Assembly (NCBI GenBank): GCA_002286715.1
Contig: NSJX01000008.1
Span: 149,630 to 213,629 of the forward strand
Length of the DNA stretch: 64,000 bases
Reading direction: 5' to 3'
Source of the DNA: Dentipellis sp. KUC8613
Lineage: Eukaryota; Basidiomycota; Agaricomycetes; Russulales; Hericiaceae
Shown piece after piece: positions 24,561 through 37,718 of the stretch; positions within the stretch are counted from its first letter, which is position 1, and every line of letters starts with the position of its first letter. The translations under genes and the position numbers were made by a program. The notes beneath the pieces are model-generated. The model saw only the letters and a list, made by a program, of their open reading frames with translations, did not search any database and was not told where the DNA came from.

Positions 24561-26129
24561 ATGATCACTCTGAAGCAGGCCTTGCACAAAGGCACTAAGA
24601 TTGACGGCCGCGTACGGGTCCTGACAGTAATATCGGCACGGCATTCCTGCCACAACTCCACTCTGCCAGTCGTGTCCTTGCCCGTAGAGATTCTGACGAT
24701 GATCATCTTCCGTGTCATGGAAAGGGACGTCCCATACGCCCGTGACAGTAAATGGCACCAGCGACACAAACGCCAGTCTCTAGGATGGATCAAGATGACA
24801 CACGTTTGCTGCCGCTGGAGGCAGGTCGCCCTCGCAGTACCCCTGCTGTGGCGAAATGTCGTCTATTTGCGGGCAGGTGGAATGGAAACGATGCTTCACC
24901 GCGCAGCTCGTGCCCCGCTCCGAGTCGATCTCGTCGTCAATTTGAGCAAATTTCGCCATCGACTAGCGCCTCTGCAGAATGCGTGTTCACGCCTTCAAGC
25001 TCTCTCCCTCGAGGCATACCGGGACGACGAGTGGTATTCTAGGAAGTCAGTCGCGCTGATTCCGCATAATTTGCTATGCACCGCTCGGGACTCAATGCAG
25101 CATTTGAGTCTCAATTCTGTCTACTGCGACTGGGGACGACTTCGCTTTCCGGCCATGGTCAGCTTGAAGCTTTCCTACACGGGCTGGACCGGATTCCGGG
25201 CACACAACCACCACATTCCGACAGTTTCGACGCTTGCATCCGTTCTCGCGACAATGCCGAATCTACAAACCCTGTACCTTTGGAACGCCATCTCGCCCAA
25301 AAGTCTAAAGAACGACAGCGCGGCTCCTTCCACCCGTACTCCATTGCCTCGTCTTTCAGAATTGGAAGTGTACGAGTTGAAGAATGTGAATCTGTGCACA
25401 CTATTATTGCGGTGCTTGGCACTCCCCCGCGAAGCCAAAGTCCAAATGTTCCGGGGGACGCTGCTCTCCTTCGACGAATTCGACCCTCAGGGCCTGGCTG
25501 CCCACTTGGACGAGATACAGGGCCACCTCGTTGCTTTTCAGGCGCACGCAGCTCCTGATTTCCACTTGAGGGTCGCTTTTGACGCACTGCAGGTCGTGGT
25601 CTGCGCGCAGGGTCCCGTACCCGGCAGCTTCCAATTTACCTTCGGGATCGGCGGTGTTGAAACCGACAATGCCATGATGGCCTCGATGCTGCACAAGCTT
25701 CCCATTGCCGACGCGGACCATCTCGAGGTCGGTCCGTTCGACCATATTGACAGCATGTGTTTCGATTGGCACGACATTTTCGAGAGGATCGACCTGCACT
25801 TGCGCAAGGCCCGCACTGCGACGATCCATGTCGTGCAACCCGAACTCTTGCATGCATTCCTAGAGCGCGGCGCCGAAATGATGCCGCTCTTGGAAACGTT
25901 GGTCTTATACATCAAGACGCGCTCTGCGATAGCGGACAAGGATCTCTTTCGAAAGCAAATGGAGGAGTTGTTGTCGGTGACGACAATCGAGGTTCATATG
26001 GGAGGGGAAGTTGACCTAGAGCAGATGAAGGAATATCTGGATGGGGTCCGCCCTGAGGTTATTTATCACGCTTTGGAAAATCGAGCTGACAGGGATTTTT
26101 CGTGCCCCCTGAAGAGGCTTATTATTTAG
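24561..26129 (+). CDS. F-box protein with LRR-like C-terminus, copy 1
   Basis: A 522-aa single-exon ORF. The F-box-like motif runs from about residue 37: LPVEILTMIIFRVMERD, then GWIKMTHVCCRWRQVALAVP and LLWRNV. The rest has irregular leucine-rich segments (LQALSLEAY, PAMVSLKLSY, LPRLSELEVYE) as in many basidiomycete F-box proteins. These usually act as SCF ubiquitin-ligase adaptors; the target is unknown. The copy at 42963-44492 is highly similar throughout except at the C-terminus, where this one runs to KRLII. An upstream coding exon is possible but not proven. Confidence 0.85.
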   Translation: MITLKQALHKGTKIDGRVRVLTVISARHSCHNSTLPVVSLPVEILTMIIFRVMERDVPYARDSKWHQRHKRQSLGWIKMTHVCCRWRQVALAVPLLWRNVVYLRAGGMETMLHRAARAPLRVDLVVNLSKFRHRLAPLQNACSRLQALSLEAYRDDEWYSRKSVALIPHNLLCTARDSMQHLSLNSVYCDWGRLRFPAMVSLKLSYTGWTGFRAHNHHIPTVSTLASVLATMPNLQTLYLWNAISPKSLKNDSAAPSTRTPLPRLSELEVYELKNVNLCTLLLRCLALPREAKVQMFRGTLLSFDEFDPQGLAAHLDEIQGHLVAFQAHAAPDFHLRVAFDALQVVVCAQGPVPGSFQFTFGIGGVETDNAMMASMLHKLPIADADHLEVGPFDHIDSMCFDWHDIFERIDLHLRKARTATIHVVQPELLHAFLERGAEMMPLLETLVLYIKTRSAIADKDLFRKQMEELLSVTTIEVHMGGEVDLEQMKEYLDGVRPEVIYHALENRADRDFSCPLKRLII

Positions 26130-26465
26130 TTCTTGTTTTCTTTTCCTCTTTTTTCAAATATTGTGGCCGGTTTGGAAGATAGACTTGCAGATCCGGCGTA
26201 GCAGCATACCAAGAATAACCATCGGACTGCCTACATATGTCTATATGCACAGTTGGTCAATACAGGCGAGAGATTCCGGTGAGATCTGGTCTTCCGCTTG
26301 TATTCATGCCCGTGGTAAGTAGGTTTGTTCGTTTGAACTGGAAGAACGCCGCGTGCCGGACCTCCCCGGCCCGACGAAGTCAAGTCATGATCTAGTTGAA
26401 TTACTTACTTATCTAGTAGCAGTGCGATTGCTCCAGCCTTCCGGATCCCTCAGGCCAACTAATAA

Positions 26466-27239
<774 letters not shown>

Positions 27240-27873
27240 GGGTGAGGTGCGTGTCGGTGTGACCGATAGTGGTGAGGCGACAAAGTCAAGGGAATTCGAA
27301 GGTGTAGCATCTAGTACTAGTGTAATAGTTGTAACAAATTCAGACATACCAGGTGCCTCTCGTCAATAAGTTCCTAGTGGTCTCGTCGCAAGCTGACTTT
27401 CGAGCAGTCTCAGACAACTGACATGCAGCAACGAGGCAGGAATGACGTCAAGGCCGAACATTGAACGGAAACAAGCCGAAATACTCGACAATATTGCCCG
27501 TGTATCAATTTGCCAGCCTCGGCAGCCGTCGAGCGTTATTGTAGAGCCTGGCATCTATTTGGATAATATTGAAACGGGAGCTGAGGCTGCAGAACAGAAG
27601 TGATGGACCGATAAGTCGTGAGGACAGCGAAAGACGGAGGCAGGCACTTCAATTCCGCAGCGGTCCATATTTGTGACAGCCACGTACTCGCGTCCTGGCA
27701 CGCTCTCTCATCTCAACGTGTTCCCCTTCCCCTCCCTCCTCTCCTCGAGGCCTCTTTCCACAACAATAGGTAACCATTCGCCTTCAAGTTTGTGTTAGTT
27801 GAGGAACTGACAGTTATATGTCGCTGTATCTGATAGCAACGCGTCTGGGAGGTTGACGTGTCCGTTTGCTAGC
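27240..27873. other. Intergenic, VPS10 upstream region
   Basis: About 630 bases without a supported gene. C/T-rich tracts near 27720-27770 precede the VPS10 start and may belong to its core promoter or leader. Confidence 0.4.
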
Positions 27874-30800
27874 ATGGCCTCCGGCCTCAAAGCAACGCTC
27901 TTTCTCTCCTGGCTCCTCAGTCTGCTATCCACATGTCTCCTCGCAGGAGCACAGAACCCCGAAACGGCACTGAGCTACTTCAAAAACCTGCCCGCCAAGC
28001 TCTTCTTCTTCGATGACACCACGGTGCGTGTCCGCGTGGCCTCATTTATGCGCTATACTTACCATGCATGATGCTAGGTGGTCGCCTATCACGATAATAT
28101 TGAGGGAAACATCTATCTCTCGGAAAATGAGGGCAAGACGTGGAACAGGGCGGCTGATATACCCGAGGGAGTCGCGAGCATGTTCGTAGAGCATCCCTTC
28201 AACAACCGAATGGTGCGCCTCGTCTCTTCTGTCCCCTTAACCGACTCTCTGATACCCCCTACCCATTACAATAGGCATTCGTGCTCACGCGGCAAAATGT
28301 CCACTACCGCACTGAGGACCGAGGGAAGACATGGCGCTCCTTCGAGATGCCCCTTCCCCCCGCCTTCGTCCCGAAGCCGCTCTCTTTCCACTCCGACGCG
28401 TCCAAGTTCGGCTATATCCTATACCAGGGAGTGAGCTGCGAGCGATCAGGATGGGGCGCGGTGTGTCACGACGAGGTGCGTGATGGTGGCGTACAGCCTT
28501 CGAGAGCGATCTGACGCCCCCGCAGACCTGGTACACGAAGCAGGCCTTCAGCGACTCGCCCAAGAGGCTGCTCTCGGAGACGTCTCTGTGCCAGTTCGCG
28601 CACAGCAGCAAGGACTTCAAGCACGAGGCGCACCCGGACCTTATCTACTGCGTCGGCTTCGACACGTCCACGTCGAATGGACGCCACTCGCTCTCCTCCA
28701 GCCGCCTTTTCTCCAGCACCGACTTCTTTGAGAACGACAACAAGGTCGAGGACCTCGGCATCGGGAAGAACGCGCGGGGCGTCATCGCGCTCGCCATCGT
28801 GTCCAAATTCGCCGTCGTCGCGCTTAAAGACCTGTCATCCAATTCAGGCGAAATGTTGCTCTACGTGACCGTCGACACCAAAACGTGGGCAAAGGCGCAA
28901 TTCCCGCACGCGTCGACGGCGCGGCTGCGCGAGAACGCATACACGATCGTCGAGAGCACGACGCACTCGCTCGCGGTGGACGTCGTGCTGCAGGACCAGG
29001 GCACGATCGGGACGCTCTTCGTGAGCAACTCGAACGGGACGTTCTTCGTCGAGAGCCTCAAGGACACGAACCGCAACGAGATGGGCTTCGTCGACTACGA
29101 GAGCCTCTACGGCGTCGACGGCGTCGGCCTCGCGAACGTCGTCGCGAACGCGCAGGACGTCGAGGGCCGCGGCGCGCCGAAGCAGCTCCGCACGCTCGTC
29201 ACGTTCGACGACGGCTCCTCGTGGCAGCCCGTGCGCGCGCCCGCGCAGAACCCCGCCGGCTGCAGCCCCGCCGACGCGGAGGCCTGCTCGCTGCATCTGC
29301 ACTCCGCCACGCTCCCGCACAACTTCGGCCGCATCTTCTCGTCGCCCGCGCCCGGGTTCGTCATGGGCGTCGGCTCGGTCGGCGCCGCGCTGCTCCCGTA
29401 CGAGGAGTCGGACACGTTCCTGAGCACGGATGCGGGCCTCACGTGGACGATGGTGCGCCCGGGCGCGCACAAGTACGAGTTTGGCGACCAGGGCAGCGTG
29501 ATGGTCGTCGTGGACGACGAGGAGCCGACCGACACCGTGTACTACAGCACCGACCTCGGCAAGACCTGGTGCGCCGCCCCCTCCCTTCCTCCTTCGTTCA
29601 TCCCGCAGTGACTGACAGACCCGCAGGAAATCCCATAAAATCGGCATCACCATGCGCGCGCGCGCGCTCATGACTGTGCAGGACTCGACGTCGCAGAAGT
29701 TCCTGCTCCTGGGCCAGCTCGGGCGGCGCGAGGCGACGGACGAGGGCCACTTCCTCACGGTCTTCCTCGACTTTGCGCCCGTGCGCTCGCGGCAGTGCTC
29801 AGAGAGTGATTTTGAGAAGTGGTATGCCCGCACGGCGAAGGGCAAGGAGTGCCTCATGGGGCATAAGGTGCGTATTTTGCTGCGTGTATGCGCGTGGATG
29901 GTCGTTGAGGCTGAGGTGGGTTGGGATAGCAATGGTATAAGCGCCGAAAGCCCGATGCGGATTGTTATGTTGGGAATAAGTTCGACGACCCCGTTGGCCA
30001 TGAGGAGAACTGCGCGTGCGACCATGAGGACTACGAATGGTGCGTCGATGAAACACGCTTTTCGTCATTATATGCGCGTGTTCTGACCTGGAAATTCCTC
30101 TAGCGACTACAACTTTGTCCGCCGCGGAGACGAGTGCGTGCCTGTGGGCCCGGAGCCGATCCCTGCGGGCGTGTGCACTGGCGATCCGAACCAGATGTAC
30201 AAGGGCTCTTCGGGTTACCGCAAGATCCCGGGGAATACTTGTGAAGGGGGCTTGGTGAAGGATCAGCCTGTGGATAAGAAGTGCTCCATGGGTATGTGAT
30301 CAGCCTGCCTCTGATTGTGACTTGACTGACGCGGTGTTCGAATAGCGCAACCGGAAGAGGGAGAGGTTATCCATCAGACTGTGTGTGCCAACGATGCTCT
30401 AACTGTTATTCAGCGACTGACCATTCGTTTTAGTTCGAATTCCCAGCTAAAATCGTGCAGCACGCATACTTCAAGGATTCAACAGTATGTAAAACATTTA
30501 CAAATTTCACTGTATCCGTTCTAACTTCGCCCCAGACGATCCTTGTCCGCCTCGAAGACTTCTCCATCTGGCAATCCAGCAACGAAGGCTGGACCTGGAG
30601 CCGGCTTTTCCCCGACGAGCGCTTCCTCGCGTTCTACCACCACACCTTCACGAGCGACCGCGCGTACCTCATCACCGACTCGCGCAAGTACTACTACACG
30701 ACGGACACCGGGCGCTCGTGGAACGCGCTGCAGGCGGAGACCATCCCCAACACGTTCGGCGCGCAAGTCCTCCACTTCCACCCGTCGAACTCGGACTGGC

Positions 30801-33098
30801 TCATCTGGACCGGGAACGAGGGCTGCTCGGGCTTCGGCGAGAGCTGCCACGCGGAGGCGCACTACACGCGCGACAACGGGCGGCGGTGGCACCTCGTCGA
30901 GAAGTACGTGCGCAACTGCGCGTGGGCGCGCGACAAGGAGCTGCTCGTCGACCCCGCGCAGATCATCTGCGAGTCGTACAAGGAGAAGAGCGGCTCGCAG
31001 CGCTTCTTCTCGAACGAGAACCCGCTGCAGCTCATTGGCGGCTCCGACTTTTTTGCGAAGAAGACGAAGCTGTTCGAGCATGTCGTGGGCTTCACCAAGT
31101 TCTCGGAGTATTTGATTGTGGCGGAGGTGAGTTGGGGTTTGGTTTCTTGTGTGTGGGGGAGCAGTGCTGACTACAGCGGCACTGCAGTATATCCCTGAGC
31201 GTCGGACGCTTGACCTGCAGGTATCGCTCGACGGGCGGACGTTCGCACCTGGCCAGTTCCCGCCGACCATGCGTCCCGACCAACACGTACGTTGAATCCA
31301 TTCATTTGTGACGATCTGCCGGTGCTGACGCGGCATCGCATCCAGGCCTACACCGTCCTCGAATCAAGCACGGACTCCGTCTTCCTGCACGTCACCATGT
31401 CCGAGCCGCCCAACCCGTACTGGGGCAACATCCTCAAGTCGAATTGGAACGGCACGTACTTCGGGCTGTCGATCGAGCACGTCAACCGCGACGACCGCGG
31501 CTATGTCGACTTCGAGAAGATGATTGGGCTGGATGGGATTGCGCTCATCAATGTCGTGGCGAACCCCGCTGAGGCGCCGGTGTCGCGTATGAAGCAGCTG
31601 CAGACAAGGATTACGCATAATGATGGTGAGTAGGAATGTGCGATTTGGGGTGCAGCTGCTTATTGGGATGCAGGTGGTTCGTGGAAGCCGCTCGTGCCTC
31701 CCAAATTCGATTCGCAAGGCAACCGCTATGAATGCGGTAGTGCAGTACGTTCGTTTTCCCCTCCTGAAAACCTAAATTTATGCTTGCTCGTAGACATGCG
31801 CTCTTCACGTTCATGGATACACCGAACGCTTCGACCCCCGTGCCACGTTCAGCAGCCCCTCTGTCGTCGGTCTGATCATGGCCGTCGGCAACGTCGGCGA
31901 GTCGCTCGCCCCCTACACCGAGAGCGACACCTTCCTGAGCCGCGACGCCGGCTTCTCTTGGGAGGAAGTCCACAAGGACGCGCACCTCTGGGAATTCGGC
32001 GACTCCGGCTCGGTCCTCGTCATGGCGAACGACGAGGAGCCCACGGACCACGTGATGTACACGACCGACGAGGGCATCTCGTGGCGCGAGTACAAGTTCA
32101 CCGAGGACAAGATGCGCGTGCGCTCGATCGTGACCGTGCCGTCCGACACAAGCCGCCGCTTCATCCTCATGGGCAGCTACCCGCGCTCGCCCGCCTCGGT
32201 CGTCGTGCATCTGGACTTCTCCGCGCTCACGCACATGAAGTGCGTGCTCGACACGCAGGACCCGGGCCACGACGACTTCGAGCTGTGGAGCCCGAGCGAG
32301 GAGCGCAGCGAGCGGTGCTTGTTTGGCCGGCAGACGCTGTACCACCGTCGCGTGCGCGACCGGAACTGTGTGGTGGGCGACCAGGAGAAGGCGCAGACGA
32401 AGGTGGTGAAGAACTGCGCGTGCACGGAGAGCGACTTTGAGTGGTCAGTCCATATCCACTACTAACGCATTGCGACTGTCGTCAAGCCTGATTGGATGGG
32501 TTCTAGTGAATTCAACCACGAGCGCGACTCAAACGGGAAGTGTGTGTTGGTCCCCGGAACGACGCCGCTCCCGAATGACGATACCTGCCGCGGCGACGAT
32601 GAGTACTGGTACGAGCGCACCGCATACCGCAGGATTCCGCACTCGTCGTGCGAGGACGGTATCCGCCCCGACCGCGGCAAGGCGCACCGGTGCCCGGGCA
32701 TCAGAGGCCACGGATTCTTCTTCTGGCTGTTTGTGCTGGTGCTTCCGTTCGGCATCACTGCTCTCGTGGGCTACTGGTACTACCGCCGCAGCGGGATGGC
32801 GAGAGGGTGCGTTTCTTTCTCTTTTCACCCCGGGCTGTCGATGCAGTGTCTGATTGTCGGGATTTGCAGGACTATCCGTCTGCCGGGAGATACACGCCCG
32901 GCGTACCGTGGTGACAGCAGCGCGTTGGACACGCTGGCGTCGGTGCCGTGGTTTGTCCTCGGCGTCCTTGGTGTCGCGTGGGAGGCTACTGCGTCGTGGG
33001 TTGAGAAAATCGGGATGAACTTCCGGTCGCGCAGGGGATACCGCAATGTGCCGGTTGACGAGGATGCACAAATCCTGCGGTTTGAGGATGAGGAGTAA
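27874..33098 (+). CDS. VPS10: Vacuolar protein sorting receptor VPS10 (sortilin family)
   Basis: A signal peptide ([20 protein letters not shown]) leads into two tandem Vps10 domains, each with BNR/Asp-box motifs ([41 protein letters not shown]). Each ends in a Cys-rich module ([23 protein letters not shown]; conserved VPVGP/VPGTT and YRKIP/YRRIP). A single membrane helix ([19 protein letters not shown]) and a cytosolic tail ending in acidic residues follow. This is the full architecture of the receptor that carries carboxypeptidase Y and other hydrolases from the trans-Golgi to the vacuole. At least ten short introns are present; the two longest exons start near 28527 and 30539. GC is high in the exons, which creates long antisense shadow frames. 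Confidence 0.95.
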
Positions 33099-33247
33099 GT
33101 GGTGAGTGAGTCTGGAGGGTGTCTGGATTATTGGATGTCTAGCATATCATAGTCTATAGAATGTGGTGGTAATATCATATAGCTAGCTGTATTGTTGTGG
33201 TTGCTGTGTTCTTTCTGCATATTATGTATTCTCCACATCTGACTTCG

Positions 33248-35025
33248 GACAATAAGTGGAATGTATTGGGAAAGGGAGTATTTATGGATTATAAATGACA
33301 ACAATGTTTGCTCATCCATCAAGAATGTGACTATAAATAAATTGGAAGATAGAAGAAATACATTGGACCAAGATGTCAAAGAGAAGCACTTGATCATTCA
33401 CATAAGGATTGTAGTAACACCATTACACAGCAGTGGGCCAGAAAGCTGAACCTGAGAATGTATGAGAAAGGAAAATAGGAAAGTGTATAAAGAAAGTTCA
33501 CTGGGCACAGTAGGAGAATCCTTGAAATGATTGACCTGAGTCTCAACCTTGACTGTAAGCTAGTAAATTTTTGAGTTAGGGAAAATATCATGGACTGGAA
33601 ATTTGATAGTCTTACCTGTGGAGAGTAATGAGTAGATGACTGATCTGAGTATGTCTGATCTGGGTATTGAAATCTAGACATAGGGATTGAAACTGGGTCA
33701 GAGAGATTCTGCTGACTTTTCAGCAGCTCTCTATTGTTGAGTGTGGTCAACATGCTGTTGAAGCATACTTGAGCAACAAAAGATCAGCCAAAATGGCAGA
33801 GATAGATGATGCCTAGAACTCACACTTGCTGAAAATGAAATAGAGGCCAACCCAGATTAGGCCTTGATGAGTTATGTACTGAACATACAGATAAGTGAGT
33901 CACCAAGGAAGTGTGGATAGATCTTACTGTGACCAACACAGCAATAGCAAATATGCTGTACTCAAATAAGAATAATACCACAATCAAGAATTAAGGGACT
34001 GTACCTGGGAAGTAACCCTACAGATACTGAGAACACTATGAGGGTATTGATGATAGCATTAGTCCTGGCACTCAATTAGTACAAATGGATAACACAAGAT
34101 TTCAGGAAATTACCTCTTAATTGGACCATGAGTCCTCCAGAGAAGAGCTGATGTGATAATGGTAATGCAAAAATCTGAGGCACAAATGCTGCCAAGGGCA
34201 AGGTAAACTGCTATCTATATGATGAAGTCAGAATACAATTGTAGGCACTTTATATTTGTCTTTTACATACTGAGATGCTAGAGAAGTCTCCAATGGCTGA
34301 GATAGTGAATCTAATGATGAAGAAAAAGGAGATCAGTTGTTACTCTTAATTATGAATAACACAAGCACTAACAGCTGAATTGCAAAGTCTTCAAAACAAT
34401 TGCTGTCAGGCTTAAAATATATATACTATAGGAGCACCTACAAAATCCTGCAGCTGCAATATCATGAATAAGAATGCTAAATATGATGAGGTTTCAGACT
34501 TACCAACTGCTGGGAGACTCATGATTGCCTGTAATAAAGAAAATGAACACTGAACCTATATGAACAGATAATGTACTGTACTGTACTTACAGTAAAACCA
34601 GTGATAACCCAGCTGCCTTTGCTCACTAGAAAGATTTCAGATACAGTGCATGTACAAGTATACATGACCTCTTCAGCATACATTTCCATATCCTCTCACA
34701 GTAGAACCTAAGTGAGACATAAATATGTGGCATACATATATAACCCAACACAAATTATGCAGCTTACCATCTAACCAATGCATCATGAACTGTCTACAAG
34801 ACCTTGTTAGAGAGATGAAGACAACCAAGAGGAATTACATACTATAAGGAATTGGGTAACCTGCAAGCCAGATTATCTGTACCTTGAACAAAGTATAAAG
34901 GGACTGAATATTGGAGACTAACCAGTAGTGTCCTTCAACAACATGTGACCTTCAGCTCAGACCTCAGACAGTGAAATAATATTAGGTACATACTTTGGAA
35001 CTGGCAACCTGACAACATACATAAG
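33248..35025. other. CpG-free AT-rich stretch over gene C
   Basis: No CG dinucleotide was found across about 1.78 kb. Apart from the CG at 33246-33247, the depletion reaches back almost to the VPS10 stop. On the right it ends inside exon 4 of DUF6534 gene C; exons 1-3 and the promoter are CpG-rich. Confidence 0.9.
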
Positions 35026-35503
35026 CGTGAATTGGATTGCGAGAGTGATCAGATCTTGATATACACCATAGGCTATACAGACCATGTGTGCCGTGTCTAG
35101 TAGCCTATCGCTCTCGTTAGTCCATCAAGCATACTGTCGAGCCGTTCGATACATACCATAGCGCAACAACCTGGATTCAAGTTCAACATTAGATGGTGCG
35201 GGACTGCACAGAATCGGGTTCACTCACAAGCACCTTACGGGACCGTCTGTCTCCAGGATAGGCATGGAAATACATGTAACACTGCAAAGTCGTAACCCCG
35301 TACAGACTTGCGAAGACGTCGGCAGTCAGCGAAGCCCACAGCTCACAGCTAAACGCCACTCACATCGACATGACGAGAAGACCAGCATAGATAGCTGCCA
35401 CTGACGCCAGGACGGACTGGCGAGAATCTGTGGGTGTGGGATACGGCGCCGACGACGACGACGACGACGGGTCAAATTGCGGTCCAGGCAGAGAGGAATT
35501 CAT
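33394..35503 (-). CDS. DUF6534-type multi-pass membrane protein, gene C
   Basis: The start is at 35503 (MNSSLPGPQFD, then a Ser run from a GAC repeat). Exon 1 joins across 35307-35363 to LYGVTTLQCYMYFHAYPGDR, a VVALW mini-exon, and LLDTAHMVCIAYGVYQDL. In the CpG-free part I can read an 18-base exon (VTQFLI), a 26-base exon (TVHDALVR), FYCERIWK, LSKGSWVITGFT, AIMSLPAVG, SICASDFCITIITSALLW, TNAIINTLIVFSVSVGLLP, IWVGLYFIFSK and VCFNSMLTTLNNRE. Order, phases and several exon lengths match gene A. A few exons and the exact stop (taken near 33394) are unresolved. About seven hydrophobic segments; function unknown. Confidence 0.72.
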
Positions 35504-36294
35504 GGGCGCGTTATCCGTGACCGGCTCGGATACGCCGCGCCATTGACTTATAGGCAGTAGGGCTTCTGACGCTCGAGTCCAATTAAGCAACCACAAGTCT
35601 CTCGAAGTGCAGTGGCAGATCTCGCTGTAATGGTACGTGAGAAAACAAAATGCCGGTGTGGAATGCCTCAGTTGGCCAGGCGAAGCCGATGACAAGTGCA
35701 ACTCTGCTGTATTTGGCTGATTCATGAGGCGGTCATGTGTGGTAGTCGGGACCACGGTGGGGCACACCGGCAAGCTAACGCTGACGGAAGACAGACCTGC
35801 TGTCCATCAAGGCCAATCATAGCAGACCACCGGATCCTCACCAGCGAAGCACTGGTCCTTGCAAAACTCGGACAGCGATTTCACCACCGCATCACAAGAC
35901 AGTTATGCGGTCCGGACCAGAAGAACAAGGGCGAGCACTGCCTAGAACAATTATCTTCGACTGGGATCCATCGTGTCAGTCGTAAGAAGAAGCGTACTTG
36001 CGAGAAATGTCACGTACACTTGAGTATCATTTGATAGGGAGCTACTTGTTTCGCTGATCATCGCCGCGGCGTTAGTCTTAAAAAACAAGTCACGAGAGTA
36101 CGAGGTGGTTCGCCTTGTCAAATAAGAGTAACAGGGGCCTCAGCTACATTAATCCCGTCAAGACAGACATCAGAGATACCATTGCAGTCAAGCCTGCGTG
36201 CGTGCGCTGTGCGCAAGATATAGAGAAAATAATGACACACATATAATATACTGAAAGCAAAGCGACGACGGTGGAAGGGAAAGCAGAGATTGGT
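35504..36294. other. Intergenic
   Basis: About 790 bases between the 5' end of gene C and the 3' end of RPB7, with normal CpG content. A frame at 35696-36034 (+) has no recognisable similarity and is not called. Confidence 0.4.
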
Positions 36295-37088
36295 TCACTC
36301 GATGACGCCCAGATGGTCCTCCTTGATCGTCCCGATCGCAAACTGCAGGCGAGGCGGTGTCAGCGACCAGAGATTCGCCATCTCTGCATGAAACCGCAAC
36401 TCACGATCTCCGTAGCATCAACACGCGTCCCAACAATTTTGAGGCGCACCTTCGTGTTCTTTTCGATGATCTGCAGGCATGGCGGTCAACTGGGGCGCCG
36501 CAAGAGGCAGTCGGGGAGAAAAGAGCGCGGACCTGTTCATCAGACGCGAAGGATGGGGGATTGGAATTCGGGTCGAACTTCATGTCTGGGTGGATGAGCT
36601 GGATCCTACGCGTCAGTTTCTAGTCTTGGAATTTGCAAGCGCAGCACGAGGTTCATACTTGATGCGACACGAATACCGTCAGAGGTCCCACGTCCGCGAA
36701 AAAGCCCATCTGTACGCGTCCACGCGTTCAGCACGAGATTCGGGCGGCTCAAGCAGGTATGATAGCGCACCTTGTTCACATTGTTCACCACCCCGTCCAC
36801 CACCTCCCCTTTGAACGGCTTGAACACGATAGCCCGGTACCGCGTGATAAATTCCGCCTGCCCGCTCCCGCTCAGCACCATGCCCTTGCCAATATCGAGG
36901 ATAGAAACGACGGCAATGATGTATCCAAACTGGCCAGAGCAGGTTCCTTCTACATCGGAGTAGAGCTTCGACTCCAGAAACTGCAGCATGCGAGGGCCGA
37001 AATATGAGGGATGGAGCAGGATCGTGTGTGTGAGTTCTTTCTGCGAAACGCAGACGGGTGAGCTGGTGCCCTGATTCTTGGAAGACAT
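36295..37088 (-). CDS. RPB7: RNA polymerase II subunit RPB7
   Basis: Five exons (36771-37088, 36659-36709, 36533-36598, 36405-36470, 36295-36342) join in frame to about 182 aa. The N-terminal RNP domain (LHPSYFGPRMLQFLESKL, GKGMVLSGSGQAEF, RAIVFKPFKGEVVDG) is followed by the S1/OB domain (MGFFADVGPLTVFVSHQLI, PDMKFDPNSNPPS, KVRLKIVGTRVDATE) and the C-terminal IKEDHLGVIE. RPB7 pairs with RPB4 as the stalk of RNA polymerase II. All conserved parts are present. Confidence 0.95.
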
Positions 37089-37277
37089 TGGCCTACAATG
37101 AAGAACATGATGGGCTACGAAGCCCTTCGCTCTTGAGTGTTATAGCGAAGTTTTGGAGGGCAGAGAGTGCATAGACCGCGAGGTGTTAGGTGGGCTGAAG
37201 AGGCAGGCCACAAGAGCCGTGGTCGATGTTCTGGGCACACTTTTGCAACATCACTAATACATTTCTAAAATTGACAT

Positions 37278-37350
37278 GGCCGACTAGCTCAGCTGGTTAG
37301 AGCGTCGTGCTAATAACGCGAAGGTCTTGGGTTCGATCCCCACGTTGGCC
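37278..37350 (+). tRNA. tRNA-Ile (anticodon AAU)
   Basis: A complete intron-less 73-base cloverleaf, identical to 14052-14124 but on the opposite strand. Acceptor stem GGCCGAC/GTTGGCC is fully paired (with one G-T). AAU anticodon. Confidence 0.95.
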
Positions 37351-37718
37351 ATTAGTTTCTTCTGCTGGTTGTTTTGCTTCTGTTGGGCCTCGCTGCCATG
37401 CGTAGGCACTAGTAACGTTATTGCTGTTTGCAAAAGTGTTGGCGCGGCGCAGCGCGTCATGAAAAGTGTCAACTCGATAACACAGTGTGCGCACACACTC
37501 ACAAATGAAAAATGTTCAAAGCACGCAAAACCAATCAACCTGTCATTCGACAGACAAAAATATAAGCTACACAATACACAGTAAGGATACAGATTCACGC
37601 AATAAGCGGTGCACAGCAGCACGCAAAGATACAGTATACACAGCGGACGAGAAACCAAAAAATATACCAGAGAAATTCGAAGACACCGAAAATTCAGACC
37701 TTGAGACCGTTACCAAGC

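Larger units (their letters stand above)
22618..26405 (+). repeat. Inverted segmental duplication, copy 1
   Basis: This block (3' part of GCV1, intergenic promoter, whole F-box gene and its 3' flank) reappears in reverse at about 42645-46648. Matches include the CTACCT tract, the GCATGC-containing intergenic segment and the whole F-box gene. Ends are placed where visible similarity stops (near CAATGGCTGACCCC at 22618 and GACGAAGT at about 26400). Confidence 0.9.

Noticed and set aside
28844..30025. 393-codon frame on the minus strand inside VPS10
   Set aside because: It mirrors a GC-rich VPS10 exon whose plus-strand translation is clearly Vps10 domain; the antisense frame is Arg/Val-rich shadow sequence.
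30521..31336. 271-codon minus-strand frame
   Set aside because: Shadow of the second Vps10 domain exon.
33248..35025. Mitochondrial DNA insert as explanation of AT-rich sequence
   Set aside because: The stretch contains nuclear-type short introns and DUF6534 exons in order with the CpG-rich first exons.
35450..35470. GAC trinucleotide run
   Set aside because: It encodes a short Ser run at the start of gene C; an ordinary coding microsatellite.
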